A stretch of DNA of 64,000 nucleotides from Nucisporomicrobium flavum. Lineage in GTDB: Bacteria; Actinomycetota; Actinomycetes; Mycobacteriales; Micromonosporaceae. Both the position numbers and the translations under genes were made by a program. Numbering within the stretch: the first letter of the stretch is position 1; each line of letters opens with the position of its first letter. The notes under the pieces were generated by a model. The model saw only the letters and a program-made list of their open reading frames with translations. It did no database searches and was not told where the DNA came from. Below, piece by piece: positions 19,254 through 27,067 of the stretch. The stretch covers positions 343,472-407,471 of the forward strand of contig NZ_JADMLH010000007.1 of the NCBI RefSeq assembly GCF_016464385.1. Direction: 5' to 3'.

Positions 19254-19982
19254 ATGTCGAGCCAACTGGTCTGCCGGCCCGAGCAGGAACTGCCGGTCGC
19301 GATCCTGCGGGTCAGCGGGGTGCTCGACACCGTCACGGGTGACGCCCTCGAGCAGGCGGTCGCCCGCTGCCTGTCCGCGCAGCCCGAGGCTCTCCTGGTG
19401 GACGTCGCCGGCCTGGACGTCGCCGACCCGGTCGCGCTCGACGTGCTGAGCTCGGTGGTCTGCCGTACGGCCGAGTGGCCCGCGGCCCCGGTGATCCTGT
19501 GCGGGGCGGGACCGGGCACCGCGCGCGCCATCGCCCAGTGGCCCGGCTGCGACACCATCGAGGTCGCCGACGACTGCGGCAAGGCCCTCGCCGGGCTGCA
19601 CGGGGCGCAGGAGACGCAACGGATCCGGGTCCGGCTGCGGCCCGTACCCGACGCCTGCCGCCAGGTGCGCCAGCTCGTCGCCCAGACCTGCGCCGCCTGG
19701 CACCACAAGGAACTAGCCGCCACGGTCGGGCTGATCGCCACCGAACTGGTGGCCAACGTGGTCCGGCACGCGCACACCACGATGGAACTCACCCTGGGGC
19801 TGCGCGACGGACGCGTCTGGCTGGCCGTACGCGACGGCAGCCGGCTCCTGCCCCGGCCCAAGGAGCCCGGCGTCTCCGAGGCCGGCGGCCGGGGTCTGCA
19901 ACTCGTCCGCGAGCTCACCGACGCCTGGGGCGTGCTGCCGGTGCCCGACGGTAAGGTGGTCTGGACCAGACTGACGGCGTGA
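19254..19982 (+). CDS. STAS domain fused to RsbW-like HATPase (partner-switch regulator A)
   Basis: A 242-residue fusion. Residues 1-110 form an anti-anti-sigma-type STAS fold (VAILRVSGVLDTVTGDALEQ, then LLVDVAGLDVADPVALDVL). Residues 125-242 form an HATPase_c domain with N-box IATELVANVVRHAH near 160 and G-box GGRGLQLV near 215, as in RsbW/SpoIIAB anti-sigma kinases. The STAS serine normally phosphorylated (DSSG) is replaced by Pro (ADPVA). Having both halves of a partner switch in one chain, with the phospho-site lost, suggests the STAS part is structural or pseudo-substrate. It overlaps the next gene by 4 bases. Confidence 0.85.
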   Translation: MSSQLVCRPEQELPVAILRVSGVLDTVTGDALEQAVARCLSAQPEALLVDVAGLDVADPVALDVLSSVVCRTAEWPAAPVILCGAGPGTARAIAQWPGCDTIEVADDCGKALAGLHGAQETQRIRVRLRPVPDACRQVRQLVAQTCAAWHHKELAATVGLIATELVANVVRHAHTTMELTLGLRDGRVWLAVRDGSRLLPRPKEPGVSEAGGRGLQLVRELTDAWGVLPVPDGKVVWTRLTA

Positions 19983-20227
19983 GCGGCGTGACGAGCGAGC
20001 ACCGTGACGTCCTCAACGTGGACGTCGGGCTGCCGTTCGAGCAGTTCGGACCGCTGCTACGCGGCGCGCTCAGCGACGGCGGCGCGGCCGGTGAGATCTC
20101 CCTCGACGCGATCAACCGCCGCGGGCGGGCCGTCGTGGTCCGGGTGGCCTGCGCCCCGCTGCGCGGCCAGGACGCGGCCGGGGGACCCGAAGGTGCCATC
20201 ATGGTCATGGAGGCGAACGACGTCTGA
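19979..20227 (+). CDS. Short PAS-like protein, possible fragment
   Basis: An 82-residue protein that resembles the C-terminal part of a PAS/CheR-associated domain: NVDVGLPFEQFGPLLRGAL near the start, then SLDAINRRGRAVVVRVACAPL and a closing IMVMEANDV. It starts at a GTG overlapping the previous stop (GTGA), so it is co-translated with the STAS-ATPase fusion. It is too short for a full PAS fold and lacks the N-terminal helices. It could be a degenerate sensor or a small regulatory partner. Not assigned further. Confidence 0.6.
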   Translation: MSGVTSEHRDVLNVDVGLPFEQFGPLLRGALSDGGAAGEISLDAINRRGRAVVVRVACAPLRGQDAAGGPEGAIMVMEANDV

Positions 20228-20285
20228 CGTTTCGCCTGTGAGGCGCTGGGTACTCCGCGGCGTCGGCGGGCAGGAGGACACGGCA

Positions 20286-21014
20286 GTGGGCGTCGAAACG
20301 CAGGTGCACGCGGACGAAGGACGGGCGATCGTCCACGTCTCCGGACGCCTCGACCTGACCGACACGGCGCCGTTGCGCAACCGGCTCCTGAAGTGCCTGG
20401 CGGACCAGCCCGAGGCGTTGCTCGTCAACCTGGCCCGGCTGACCGTGCGGGAGCCGCTGGCCCTCGCGGTCTTCTCGGCGGTCGCACGCCAGGCGGCCCG
20501 CTGGCCCGCCATCCCGGTGGCGCTCTGCGCGCCGGAGCCGCACGTACGCCGGTCCCTGAGCCTCGCGGCGTACCAGCGCGTGCCGGTGTACGCCTCCGTG
20601 CAGGCGGCCAAGGACGGCCTCCCCGACCACCGGGCGGCGCTGCGCGCGCTCAGCGACGAACTCCTGCCGATCGCCGGAGCCGCGCGCCAGGCCCGCAACC
20701 GGGCGACCGAGGCCTGCGTGCTCTGGGACCTGCCCGAGCTGGTGGCGCCGGCCAGCCTGATCGCCAGCGAACTGGTCAGCAACGTCATCGACCATGCCGG
20801 CACGATGATGACGCTGCGGCTCACTCTGCGCAGCCGCTACCTGCAGATCGCGGTCACCGACGGCTCGACCGCGGTGCCGGCGCTGCAGATCGTCGCGCCG
20901 GCGCAAGTCTCCAGCGGGCGCGGGCTGATGCTCGTGGACGCGACCGCCCATGCCTGGGGGTGGCTGCCCTGCAACGGCGGCAAGGTGGTCTGGGCCTCCC
21001 TGCGCACCCCCTGA
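20286..21014 (+). CDS. STAS domain fused to RsbW-like HATPase (partner-switch regulator B)
   Basis: A 242-residue paralogue of the protein encoded at 19254, same length and same order: STAS (AIVHVSGRLDLTDTAPLRNRL, then LLVNLARLTVREPLALAVF) followed by HATPase_c with N-box IASELVSNVIDHAG and G-box SSGRGLMLV. The STAS phospho-serine position is again Pro (REPLA). The GTG at 20286 has GGAGG upstream. Both paralogues end with the same GGKVVW/DGKVVW-type strand, so they arose by duplication. The likely target is a sigma-B/F-type factor such as the neighbouring convergent one (inference). Confidence 0.85.
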   Translation: MGVETQVHADEGRAIVHVSGRLDLTDTAPLRNRLLKCLADQPEALLVNLARLTVREPLALAVFSAVARQAARWPAIPVALCAPEPHVRRSLSLAAYQRVPVYASVQAAKDGLPDHRAALRALSDELLPIAGAARQARNRATEACVLWDLPELVAPASLIASELVSNVIDHAGTMMTLRLTLRSRYLQIAVTDGSTAVPALQIVAPAQVSSGRGLMLVDATAHAWGWLPCNGGKVVWASLRTP

Positions 21015-21048
21015 TCCGGGCCTGCGGTGCCGCCGGTCAGCGCCGGCG

Positions 21049-22173
21049 TCAGCGCATCAAGCTCTGCAGACCCGACACACCGAGGATGCGGGCCACGTAG
21101 GGCTGCGCGCCGGTCAGGGTCAGCTCAGCCTCTGCCACGGCCGCCGCGGAAGCGGCATCGAGCAGGACCGCCACCCCGGCCGCGTCCACGAGCGGCACCG
21201 CCGCCAGGTCGATGACCAGCCCTCGGCCCGCCAGCGACGAGACGGCGTGCCGCACCACCGTCCGCAGCCGCTCGGCGGTGTCCCGGTCGACCTCGCCCCG
21301 GACCTGGACGGTCACCACACCGCCGCCGGACTGCACCGCGATCTGCATGCCGTGCGGGTCGGTCGGGCCGTTCGCGCCCTCCCAGCGCGGCAGGGTGTCG
21401 TTGAGCATCGCCTCGCGCAGCCATGCCAGCGACCGGCTGAGCAGCCGGGACACGTGCATCTGCGAGATGCCGAGCTCAACGGCGATCTCCGCCTGCGTCC
21501 GGTTGCCGTAGAAGCGCATCGCGAGCATCCGCCGCTCCCGGGCCGGCAGGCGCAGCAACAGACCGGCGACGGTCAGCTTGTCGTCGACCATCTCGAGGTC
21601 ACTGTCCGTGCCGCCCAGCAGGTCACCGAACTCGGCGGCCCCGTCACCGCCCGCGGGGGCGTTGAGCGACGACGGCGAATACCCGGCAGCGGACTCCAGG
21701 GCCTCCAGCACGGCCGGCAGCGACACGTTGAGCCGCGCGGCGATCTCGGCCGGCGTAGGCGTGCGGGACAGCTCCGTGGTCAGCACCATCGAGGCGTGCC
21801 CGACCTCCAGGCTCAGGTCCTGCACCCGCCGCGGCACGTGCACCCCCCACGTCCGGTCACGGAAGTGCCGCTTGATCTCACCGGAGATCGTGATGACCGC
21901 GTACGCCGTGAAGGAGCCGCGCTCGGGGTCGTACCGGTCGATCGCCTTCACCAGGCCGAGCCGGGCGACCTGCTCGAGGTCCTCGAGATTCTCGCCCCGC
22001 CCGCGGTACCGGCGCGCCATGCGACCGGCGAACGGCAGGCAGATCCGCGTCAGCTCGTCACGCAACGCCGCCCGCGCGGGACCCGAGGCGCCGGCGATCC
22101 GCGTGGCGTAGTCCACGGCGGCGGCGTCGAGGTCTTCGAGGACGCGCGTCGATGAGTCCTCCTGTGCAGGCAT
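21049..22173 (-). CDS. Sigma-B/F-type RNA polymerase sigma factor with C-terminal STAS domain
   Basis: A 374-residue protein. Sigma region 2 spans about 30-110 (ENLEDLEQVARLGLVKAIDRYD), region 3 about 118-180 (RTPTPAEIAARLNVS) and region 4 about 185-255, with the helix-turn-helix TQAEIAVELGISQMHVSRLL. A STAS domain follows at ~270-374 (GLVIDLAAVPLVDAAGVAVLL). Sigma-STAS fusion is unusual, since anti-anti-sigma proteins are normally separate. The phospho-serine position is Ala (VDAAG). The ATG at 22173 has GGGAG upstream. It converges on the two STAS-ATPase genes, whose products could bind its sigma or STAS part. Confidence 0.9.
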   Translation of the reverse strand: MPAQEDSSTRVLEDLDAAAVDYATRIAGASGPARAALRDELTRICLPFAGRMARRYRGRGENLEDLEQVARLGLVKAIDRYDPERGSFTAYAVITISGEIKRHFRDRTWGVHVPRRVQDLSLEVGHASMVLTTELSRTPTPAEIAARLNVSLPAVLEALESAAGYSPSSLNAPAGGDGAAEFGDLLGGTDSDLEMVDDKLTVAGLLLRLPARERRMLAMRFYGNRTQAEIAVELGISQMHVSRLLSRSLAWLREAMLNDTLPRWEGANGPTDPHGMQIAVQSGGGVVTVQVRGEVDRDTAERLRTVVRHAVSSLAGRGLVIDLAAVPLVDAAGVAVLLDAASAAAVAEAELTLTGAQPYVARILGVSGLQSLMR

Positions 22174-22405
22174 GCTGCTCTCTCCCAGCCGGTGCGACAG
22201 ATCATGACCGTGATGCGCGGCCACTGCTCCAGCGATATCGCGATATGACACGAACCGGCGGCGATCACGTGCCCGTCGGCGACCCAGTTCGCGGACGCTA
22301 CTGCCCCCGGCGCGCCGGGCTAAACACACCCTCCGGATCGGTGACGCTCAGTGTACGCCCGAACACGGCCGTACCCGTGGACGTGGCCGGGATGTCACCC
22401 GTCCG

Positions 22406-25009
22406 TCACTGCTGCGGGCGCTGCGGGAGACCGCTCGGCGCGCCGTCCCCGTCGGCCTCCGGCGCACCCGGCTCAGCGTCCCGAGGCGGCGCGGCGGGTG
22501 CCTGACCCGCGGACTCCGGCTGCAGGGGCCGGTTGAGCTGGCCCATCTGCGGCGGCTCCAGCGGCGGACGGTTCGGCCGCGAAGGTGGCTGCTGCCCGGG
22601 TCCGGCGGCCGCGCCGGATCCGAACGGCGTCCGTCCGAGGCCCGACGGGGTGTTCGGACCCGGGCTGTCCACGCCCTGGACGGGATGGCCCAGGCCGGAG
22701 GGGGCGCCCTGACCGGGACGGCCCGGGCCGGACGGCGCGCCCTGAGCGGGGCGGCCCAGGCCCGACGGCGGCTCGGCGTCCGGGGCGGGACGGCCCAGAC
22801 CCGACGGGGCTTCAGCGTCCGGGGCGGGACGGCCGAAGGCGGACTGCGGCGCGGCCGGGGCGGGACGACCGGGACCGGACTGCGGTACGGCACGGCCGAG
22901 GCCCGAGGGTGACTCGGCCTCCTGGCCAGGACGGCCCAGCCCCGACGGTGACTGGGCCTCCGGGGCGGGACGGCGCAGGCCGGAGGGTGACTGGGCGTCC
23001 TGCGCGGGACGGCCCAGACCCGCCGGCGACTGGGCATCCTGCGCGGGACGTCCCAGGCCCGACGGCGACTGGGCGTCCTGTGCGGGACGGCCGAGGCCGG
23101 AGGGCATGGCCGTCGCCGGGGCGGACGGGTGACCCGGAGCCGTCGGCGCGCCGGAGGCCACCGGTGGGCGGCCGAGGCCGGACGGTGCCGCCTGACCGGG
23201 AGCCGTCGGTGAGCCGGCGGCGGGCGGCGTGGGGGCGCCGGGCGGGCGCAGGAACGCGGACGAAAGATCGGGGCGGCCCGGCTCCGGGACCGGCCGGCCC
23301 CCGGACGCCGACTCGGGCACGGCGGGCGCCGGCGCCGCCGGACCGGACATCGGCGCCGCCGGACCGGACATCGACGCGGCCGGACCGGACATCGGCGCCG
23401 CCGGGCCGGGCAGGCCTGACCCGGGCGCGGGCGGTGCGGCGTTGCCGGGCGCGGCCGGGGCGTGTGCCTGGGCGCCCGCGTGCGGCGAATCCCAGCCGGA
23501 AGCAGGCGCGATGGGACCCGGCGCGGGCACGGTACCGGGACCCGGCGCGGTTGAACCCGACCCGGGCGGGGTCGGGCCCGGGGCATGCGGGGTTGAACCT
23601 GGCGCGGTCAGGCCCGGGGCAGGGGTGGACGGACCCGAGGCTGGGGCGGAGGCTCCCGGCGCAGGGGCCCCGGGAGCAGAGGCGGGCCGGCCGGCTGCAG
23701 GCGCAGCGGAACCCGCACCGGGCGCCGCGCCCGGAGCCGGCTCCGGGGGACGCGCCGAGGGGGTGAAGCGGGGCGCGTCCAGGGGACGGTTCTGCTGGAC
23801 GAACAGGGGCGGGCCGAGCAGCAGCGGGTCCATGTCCGCGATGTCACGGGCCGTGGGAGCGCCCGGGGCCGGTTGGGCGGACGACTGCGCCGGCCCGGGC
23901 TGCCGGGCCGGCTGCTGCGGTCCGGGCCCCCCGGGCGCGGGCATGCGCGATCCGGTGGCCTCCGGCCCCGGCGGCCGGGAAGCCGGGGTGGCCGGCGCGG
24001 ACGGCGAGGCGCCAGGACCGGCCGGCGCAGGCGGCCAGGCACCCGAACCACCCGGCGCGGACGGCGAGCCACCAGGACCGCCCGGCGCAGGCGGCCAGGC
24101 ACCCGAACCACCCGGCGCGGACGGCGAGGCGCCAGGACCGGCCGGCGCGGGCGGCCAGGCGCCGGGGGCGGCCGGCGGCGGCGACTGGCCGCCGAACGAC
24201 TCCGGCGCGGACATCCAGTCCCGGGCCGGCTCCGACCCGGGCTGCCGGTCCCCGGGCGGCTCCGGGGCGGACGCCCACTTCCCGGGCAGGTCAGGGCCGG
24301 ACGGCTGGCCACCGGCTGCACCCGGCCCGGACGCCCGCTCCCCCGGCGGGCCGGACGGCGGGAACAACCGGCCGGGAGAAGCCGGCTCGGGCCTGGCACC
24401 GGCGTCCGCAGGCTGCGGCGAGGCCGGCTGGTCCGGACCGGCGGCGGGTTCCGGGGACGAGGACTCCGGGATCAGACCGGCCCGGGCGGCGAACGGGATG
24501 AAGCCCTCCGGGGCCCGGGCGGGCGGCTCGGTGCCCCGGGCCGGGTCGGCAGGGTCCGGTGCGGTCAGCCAGGCGGGTGCCGGGAGCTCCTCGGCGGGCG
24601 GGGTGAACGACGGTACGTCGCCGCGGGGCGGGTTCGCCGGCGGGAAGGCCGGTGCCGAGGCGGCCGGGGCGAATGCGGACGCCACCGGCGGGGTCGAGGG
24701 CGTCGGTACCGGCCCGGAGTCGAGCCGGACGGTGGCCTGCTGCGCGCCGGAGGCCGGGAGGCCGAGCGGGGAGGGCCCGAGGCCGCCGCGGGCCGCCTCG
24801 ATCAGGCCGGACGACTCGGCCAGGCCGGCCGCCTCCACGACCTCGGCCGCGGCCCGGCCGGCCGCGCAGGGCAGGGGTTCGCCGCAGACCGGGCAGATCG
24901 TGATGCCGTCGTGCGGTCCGCGTCCGCCGGCGTGCGCCTGGACCATCTCCCAGGCCGTCCGCGCGAGCACGCTCTGCGGATTGATGTACTGCGTACCGAT
25001 CGTGGCCAT
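22406..25009 (-). CDS. Giant Pro/Gly/Ala-rich repeat protein with short N-terminal Cys motif
   Basis: An 867-residue protein. Residues 1-75 look globular: an amphipathic helix, a CPVCGEPLPC motif (C39, C42, C48) that could form an incomplete zinc knuckle, then an Ala/Glu helix. The remaining ~790 residues are almost wholly Pro, Gly, Ala and Ser, with 20-, 8- and 13-residue repeats, and are predicted disordered. There is no signal peptide or membrane segment. A coding role is supported by the uninterrupted frame, the conserved-looking N-terminus and the repeat lengths being multiples of three. It shares the 232-base region upstream of the sigma-STAS gene only as its downstream end. Function unknown. 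Confidence 0.7.
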   Translation of the reverse strand: MATIGTQYINPQSVLARTAWEMVQAHAGGRGPHDGITICPVCGEPLPCAAGRAAAEVVEAAGLAESSGLIEAARGGLGPSPLGLPASGAQQATVRLDSGPVPTPSTPPVASAFAPAASAPAFPPANPPRGDVPSFTPPAEELPAPAWLTAPDPADPARGTEPPARAPEGFIPFAARAGLIPESSSPEPAAGPDQPASPQPADAGARPEPASPGRLFPPSGPPGERASGPGAAGGQPSGPDLPGKWASAPEPPGDRQPGSEPARDWMSAPESFGGQSPPPAAPGAWPPAPAGPGASPSAPGGSGAWPPAPGGPGGSPSAPGGSGAWPPAPAGPGASPSAPATPASRPPGPEATGSRMPAPGGPGPQQPARQPGPAQSSAQPAPGAPTARDIADMDPLLLGPPLFVQQNRPLDAPRFTPSARPPEPAPGAAPGAGSAAPAAGRPASAPGAPAPGASAPASGPSTPAPGLTAPGSTPHAPGPTPPGSGSTAPGPGTVPAPGPIAPASGWDSPHAGAQAHAPAAPGNAAPPAPGSGLPGPAAPMSGPAASMSGPAAPMSGPAAPAPAVPESASGGRPVPEPGRPDLSSAFLRPPGAPTPPAAGSPTAPGQAAPSGLGRPPVASGAPTAPGHPSAPATAMPSGLGRPAQDAQSPSGLGRPAQDAQSPAGLGRPAQDAQSPSGLRRPAPEAQSPSGLGRPGQEAESPSGLGRAVPQSGPGRPAPAAPQSAFGRPAPDAEAPSGLGRPAPDAEPPSGLGRPAQGAPSGPGRPGQGAPSGLGHPVQGVDSPGPNTPSGLGRTPFGSGAAAGPGQQPPSRPNRPPLEPPQMGQLNRPLQPESAGQAPAAPPRDAEPGAPEADGDGAPSGLPQRPQQ
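22677..23106 (-). repeat. 13-codon degenerate tandem repeats
   Basis: About ten units resembling GLGRPAQDAQSPS (39 bases each, some 33) encode the C-terminal third of the Pro-rich protein. The three units at the 23.1 kb end are nearly identical, those toward 22.7 kb more diverged. Boundaries are approximate. Confidence 0.7.
24001..24180 (-). repeat. Three 60-bp tandem repeats
   Basis: Three consecutive 60-base units (24001, 24061, 24121) differ at few positions and encode 20-residue Gly/Pro/Ser/Ala units containing GAWPPAP. The last unit decays in its final third. Confidence 0.85.
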
Positions 25010-25158
25010 GCCGTTCGCACCCCCGTAGCTCGCCTGCGACAGGCGTCACCGGTCCAGTTCACCGTGAACCGGGCAGCTCCGCGCCGCTTTCGCGCAATCG
25101 GTAGACGTACGGGTCGGTGCGGGTTTCCGGGTGGGGTCCGCCGGGCAACCGCTGCGGC

Positions 25159-25401
25159 ATGAGTGTTGCGGCTGATGACCACGGGGCGACGATCATCCCG
25201 TACGAGGATGGTCCGTACCTGCTGCGCGGGAACTTCACGTTGCGCACCCCGGACGGGGAGGTCATCGAGCCGGGGCGGGGCACGGTCGCGCTGTGCCGCT
25301 GCGGCAAGTCCGCGATCAAGCCTTTCTGCGACGGTACGCACAAGGCCATCGGCTTCCGCGCCGGAACCCGCCGGGACTCCCCCGCACCCCGCGACGCCTG
25401 A
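25159..25401 (+). CDS. CDGSH-type iron-sulfur domain protein
   Basis: An 80-residue protein containing the CDGSH motif CRCGKSAIKPFCDGTH (three Cys and one His), which ligates a [2Fe-2S] cluster. One motif is present, as in small bacterial MitoNEET-like proteins. I chose the ATG at 25159; an in-frame upstream start would add a Gly/Pro-rich extension without character. Its stop codon abuts the stop of the convergent iron-containing redox enzyme gene with no base between. These two families are often neighbours in actinobacteria (from memory), suggesting a linked redox function. Confidence 0.88.
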   Translation: MSVAADDHGATIIPYEDGPYLLRGNFTLRTPDGEVIEPGRGTVALCRCGKSAIKPFCDGTHKAIGFRAGTRRDSPAPRDA

Positions 25402-26355
25402 TCACGAGCGCAGCGACGACTCGCCCGCCTCCCAGCGCGACAGGACGTACGCCGCCCAGCGGTCCTCCATCGTCAGCACGCAGCGGGCGCCGAACAGCAC
25501 GTCCGCGGCGAGCTCCGGTTCGGCCGCGCAGAACGAGCCGCACATGTCGAAGGCCGCGATCTGCTCGTGGACCGCGTCCGCCTCGACGTGCTCGTCGTAG
25601 AAGCGGGTGGCGGACGCGTCCCCGCCGAGGCGGCGCAGCCCGTTGCCGTACGCGCGGTTCGGCCCGGTCGAGGTCATCTCGTACGCGGCCAGGTGCCCGA
25701 GCAGCGCCCCGCGCAGGCGCCGGTGCAGCCCGAACAGCGACATGACGTTGTTGTTGGCGAGGGTCTGCCAGGGCACTACGTCGACGTACGCCCCGTACGT
25801 GGTGTCGAGGCCGAGCGCCGTCATCGTGTCCTTGAACATCTCCTGGTGCATGCGGTGGGTCACGCCTCCGCCGTACTCGTCGATCTGGACCTCGATGAGG
25901 GCGGCCTTGGCCGCGCCGGCGAGCCGCGGGATCGCGAAGGTGTGCGGGTCCGCCTCGCGCAGGTGGTAGACCGAGCGGTGGGTGGCGAACTCCCGGAACT
26001 GTTCCCGGGTGGCACGCCCGCGGATGTACCCGGACAGCGACGGCCCGCCGGTCTCCCGGGTCATCTCGATGAGCGCGTGCGGCACGTCGTCCGTGGCGTC
26101 GGGTACGGGCAGCTCGCGCAGCGTGGCCTCGAAGCGCGCCTCGAGCCGGGCCCGGAGGCCGAGCAGCGCCGGGTGCCATTCCCACGTGTCGTCGACGCCG
26201 TCCCAGCCGCGGTAGTGCAGCTCGTACAGGAGGAACAGGGTGAGGTGCAGGTCGTCGTCGGAGCCGGGCTCTCCGGCGGTGAAGTCGTGCGGCGCCTGGA
26301 CGAGGGCGTCGATGACCGCGTCGGAGACGGGTCCACGGGGTGAAGGCAGCTTCAT
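25402..26355 (-). CDS. Iron-containing redox enzyme (haem-oxygenase-like fold)
   Basis: A 317-residue, mostly helical protein of the iron-containing redox enzyme (HDO-like diiron) family. Candidate metal ligands are E/H pairs in YELHYRGWDGVDD near residue 45, EVQIDEYGGGVTHRMHQEMF near 160-180, and RFYDEHVEADAVHEQIA near 253. The ATG at 26355 has GGAGG upstream. Members of the family carry out oxidative cleavage or hydroxylation in specialised metabolism or act as redox partners; this substrate is unknown. It ends exactly at the stop of the convergent CDGSH gene. Confidence 0.82.
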   Translation of the reverse strand: MKLPSPRGPVSDAVIDALVQAPHDFTAGEPGSDDDLHLTLFLLYELHYRGWDGVDDTWEWHPALLGLRARLEARFEATLRELPVPDATDDVPHALIEMTRETGGPSLSGYIRGRATREQFREFATHRSVYHLREADPHTFAIPRLAGAAKAALIEVQIDEYGGGVTHRMHQEMFKDTMTALGLDTTYGAYVDVVPWQTLANNNVMSLFGLHRRLRGALLGHLAAYEMTSTGPNRAYGNGLRRLGGDASATRFYDEHVEADAVHEQIAAFDMCGSFCAAEPELAADVLFGARCVLTMEDRWAAYVLSRWEAGESSLRS

Positions 26356-26519
26356 GCAGCACTTCCTCCAGAGAGAAGGACGGACCGGATGAATGCCCGG
26401 CCCGACCCCTCCCAAACGATCACGCTTCCGGTCGCGGTGGGTACATGAATCGCAAATTCACTCACTGTGTCGGAAACGTCGCTCTCCGTACCATGAGATC
26501 ACCCCTGGAGGTGATTCCC

Positions 26520-27062
26520 ATGGATGACACCGAGCTGTACCGCGAGCAGATCCTCCGGCATGCCGGTCCGGTCGTCACCGGGCGGTTCCTCGGCTATCGC
26601 GCCTCGTACACCCGCGAGGTCAAGGTCGGGCAGCCGCTGCTCATCGCGGTGTTCGTGACCGCCACCATCGCCCAGCTGCTCGGCACGCTGCTGGTGGCCC
26701 TGCTGCGCACCGGCGGCACCGGCGGCGCGCGGCGCAAGTTCAAGGAGCTCAAGAAAGGGCCGGAGTACCTCGTCACGCCGGTCCGGCTGCGCGACGACCT
26801 CGGGCAGACGTACGAGGTCGAGATGCACGGCCAGCTCCCCCAGTCGGCGCTGCACCGCGGCGACCTGGTGCAGGTGCGTACGGTCCTGCAGAAGGACCCG
26901 GACCTGCCGGCGAAGCTGCAGCAGGTCCTGAACCTCGAGACGCTGCAGCCCTACACGCCGAGGATCCCGACGATGTGGTCCCACCTCGGGCCGGGGCTGC
27001 TGATCCAGGCCGTGCTCGGCCTGTCGGTGGCGACAGCCGTGGCAGCGGCCTGGATCGCCTGA
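26520..27062 (+). CDS. Membrane protein of unknown function
   Basis: A 180-residue protein with two likely membrane helices, at about 42-62 and 157-178, flanking a soluble region rich in charged residues (about 70-150, with KKGPEYLVTPVRLRDDLGQ). The ATG at 26520 is preceded by GGAGG at 9 bases. The middle region has a beta-rich character. No family recognised. It converges tail-to-tail with the SGNH hydrolase gene, 5 bases apart. Confidence 0.75.
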   Translation: MDDTELYREQILRHAGPVVTGRFLGYRASYTREVKVGQPLLIAVFVTATIAQLLGTLLVALLRTGGTGGARRKFKELKKGPEYLVTPVRLRDDLGQTYEVEMHGQLPQSALHRGDLVQVRTVLQKDPDLPAKLQQVLNLETLQPYTPRIPTMWSHLGPGLLIQAVLGLSVATAVAAAWIA

Positions 27063-27067
27063 CGCGG

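Noticed and set aside
19979..20227. PAS-like 82-residue gene as a pseudogene remnant
   Set aside because: It has a coupled GTGA start, intact frame and conserved-looking strands, so a small functional protein is at least as likely; annotated as CDS with lower confidence.
22301..22325. GTTT-N15-GGGCAG upstream of the sigma-STAS gene as an autoregulatory sigma-F promoter
   Set aside because: Spacing fits but the -10 matches GGGTAT at only four of six bases, so I do not call it as a promoter.
22677..24180. Regular repeats that could suggest a CRISPR array
   Set aside because: Units are tandem without unique spacers, multiples of three bases, and lie in an open coding frame of a Pro-rich protein.
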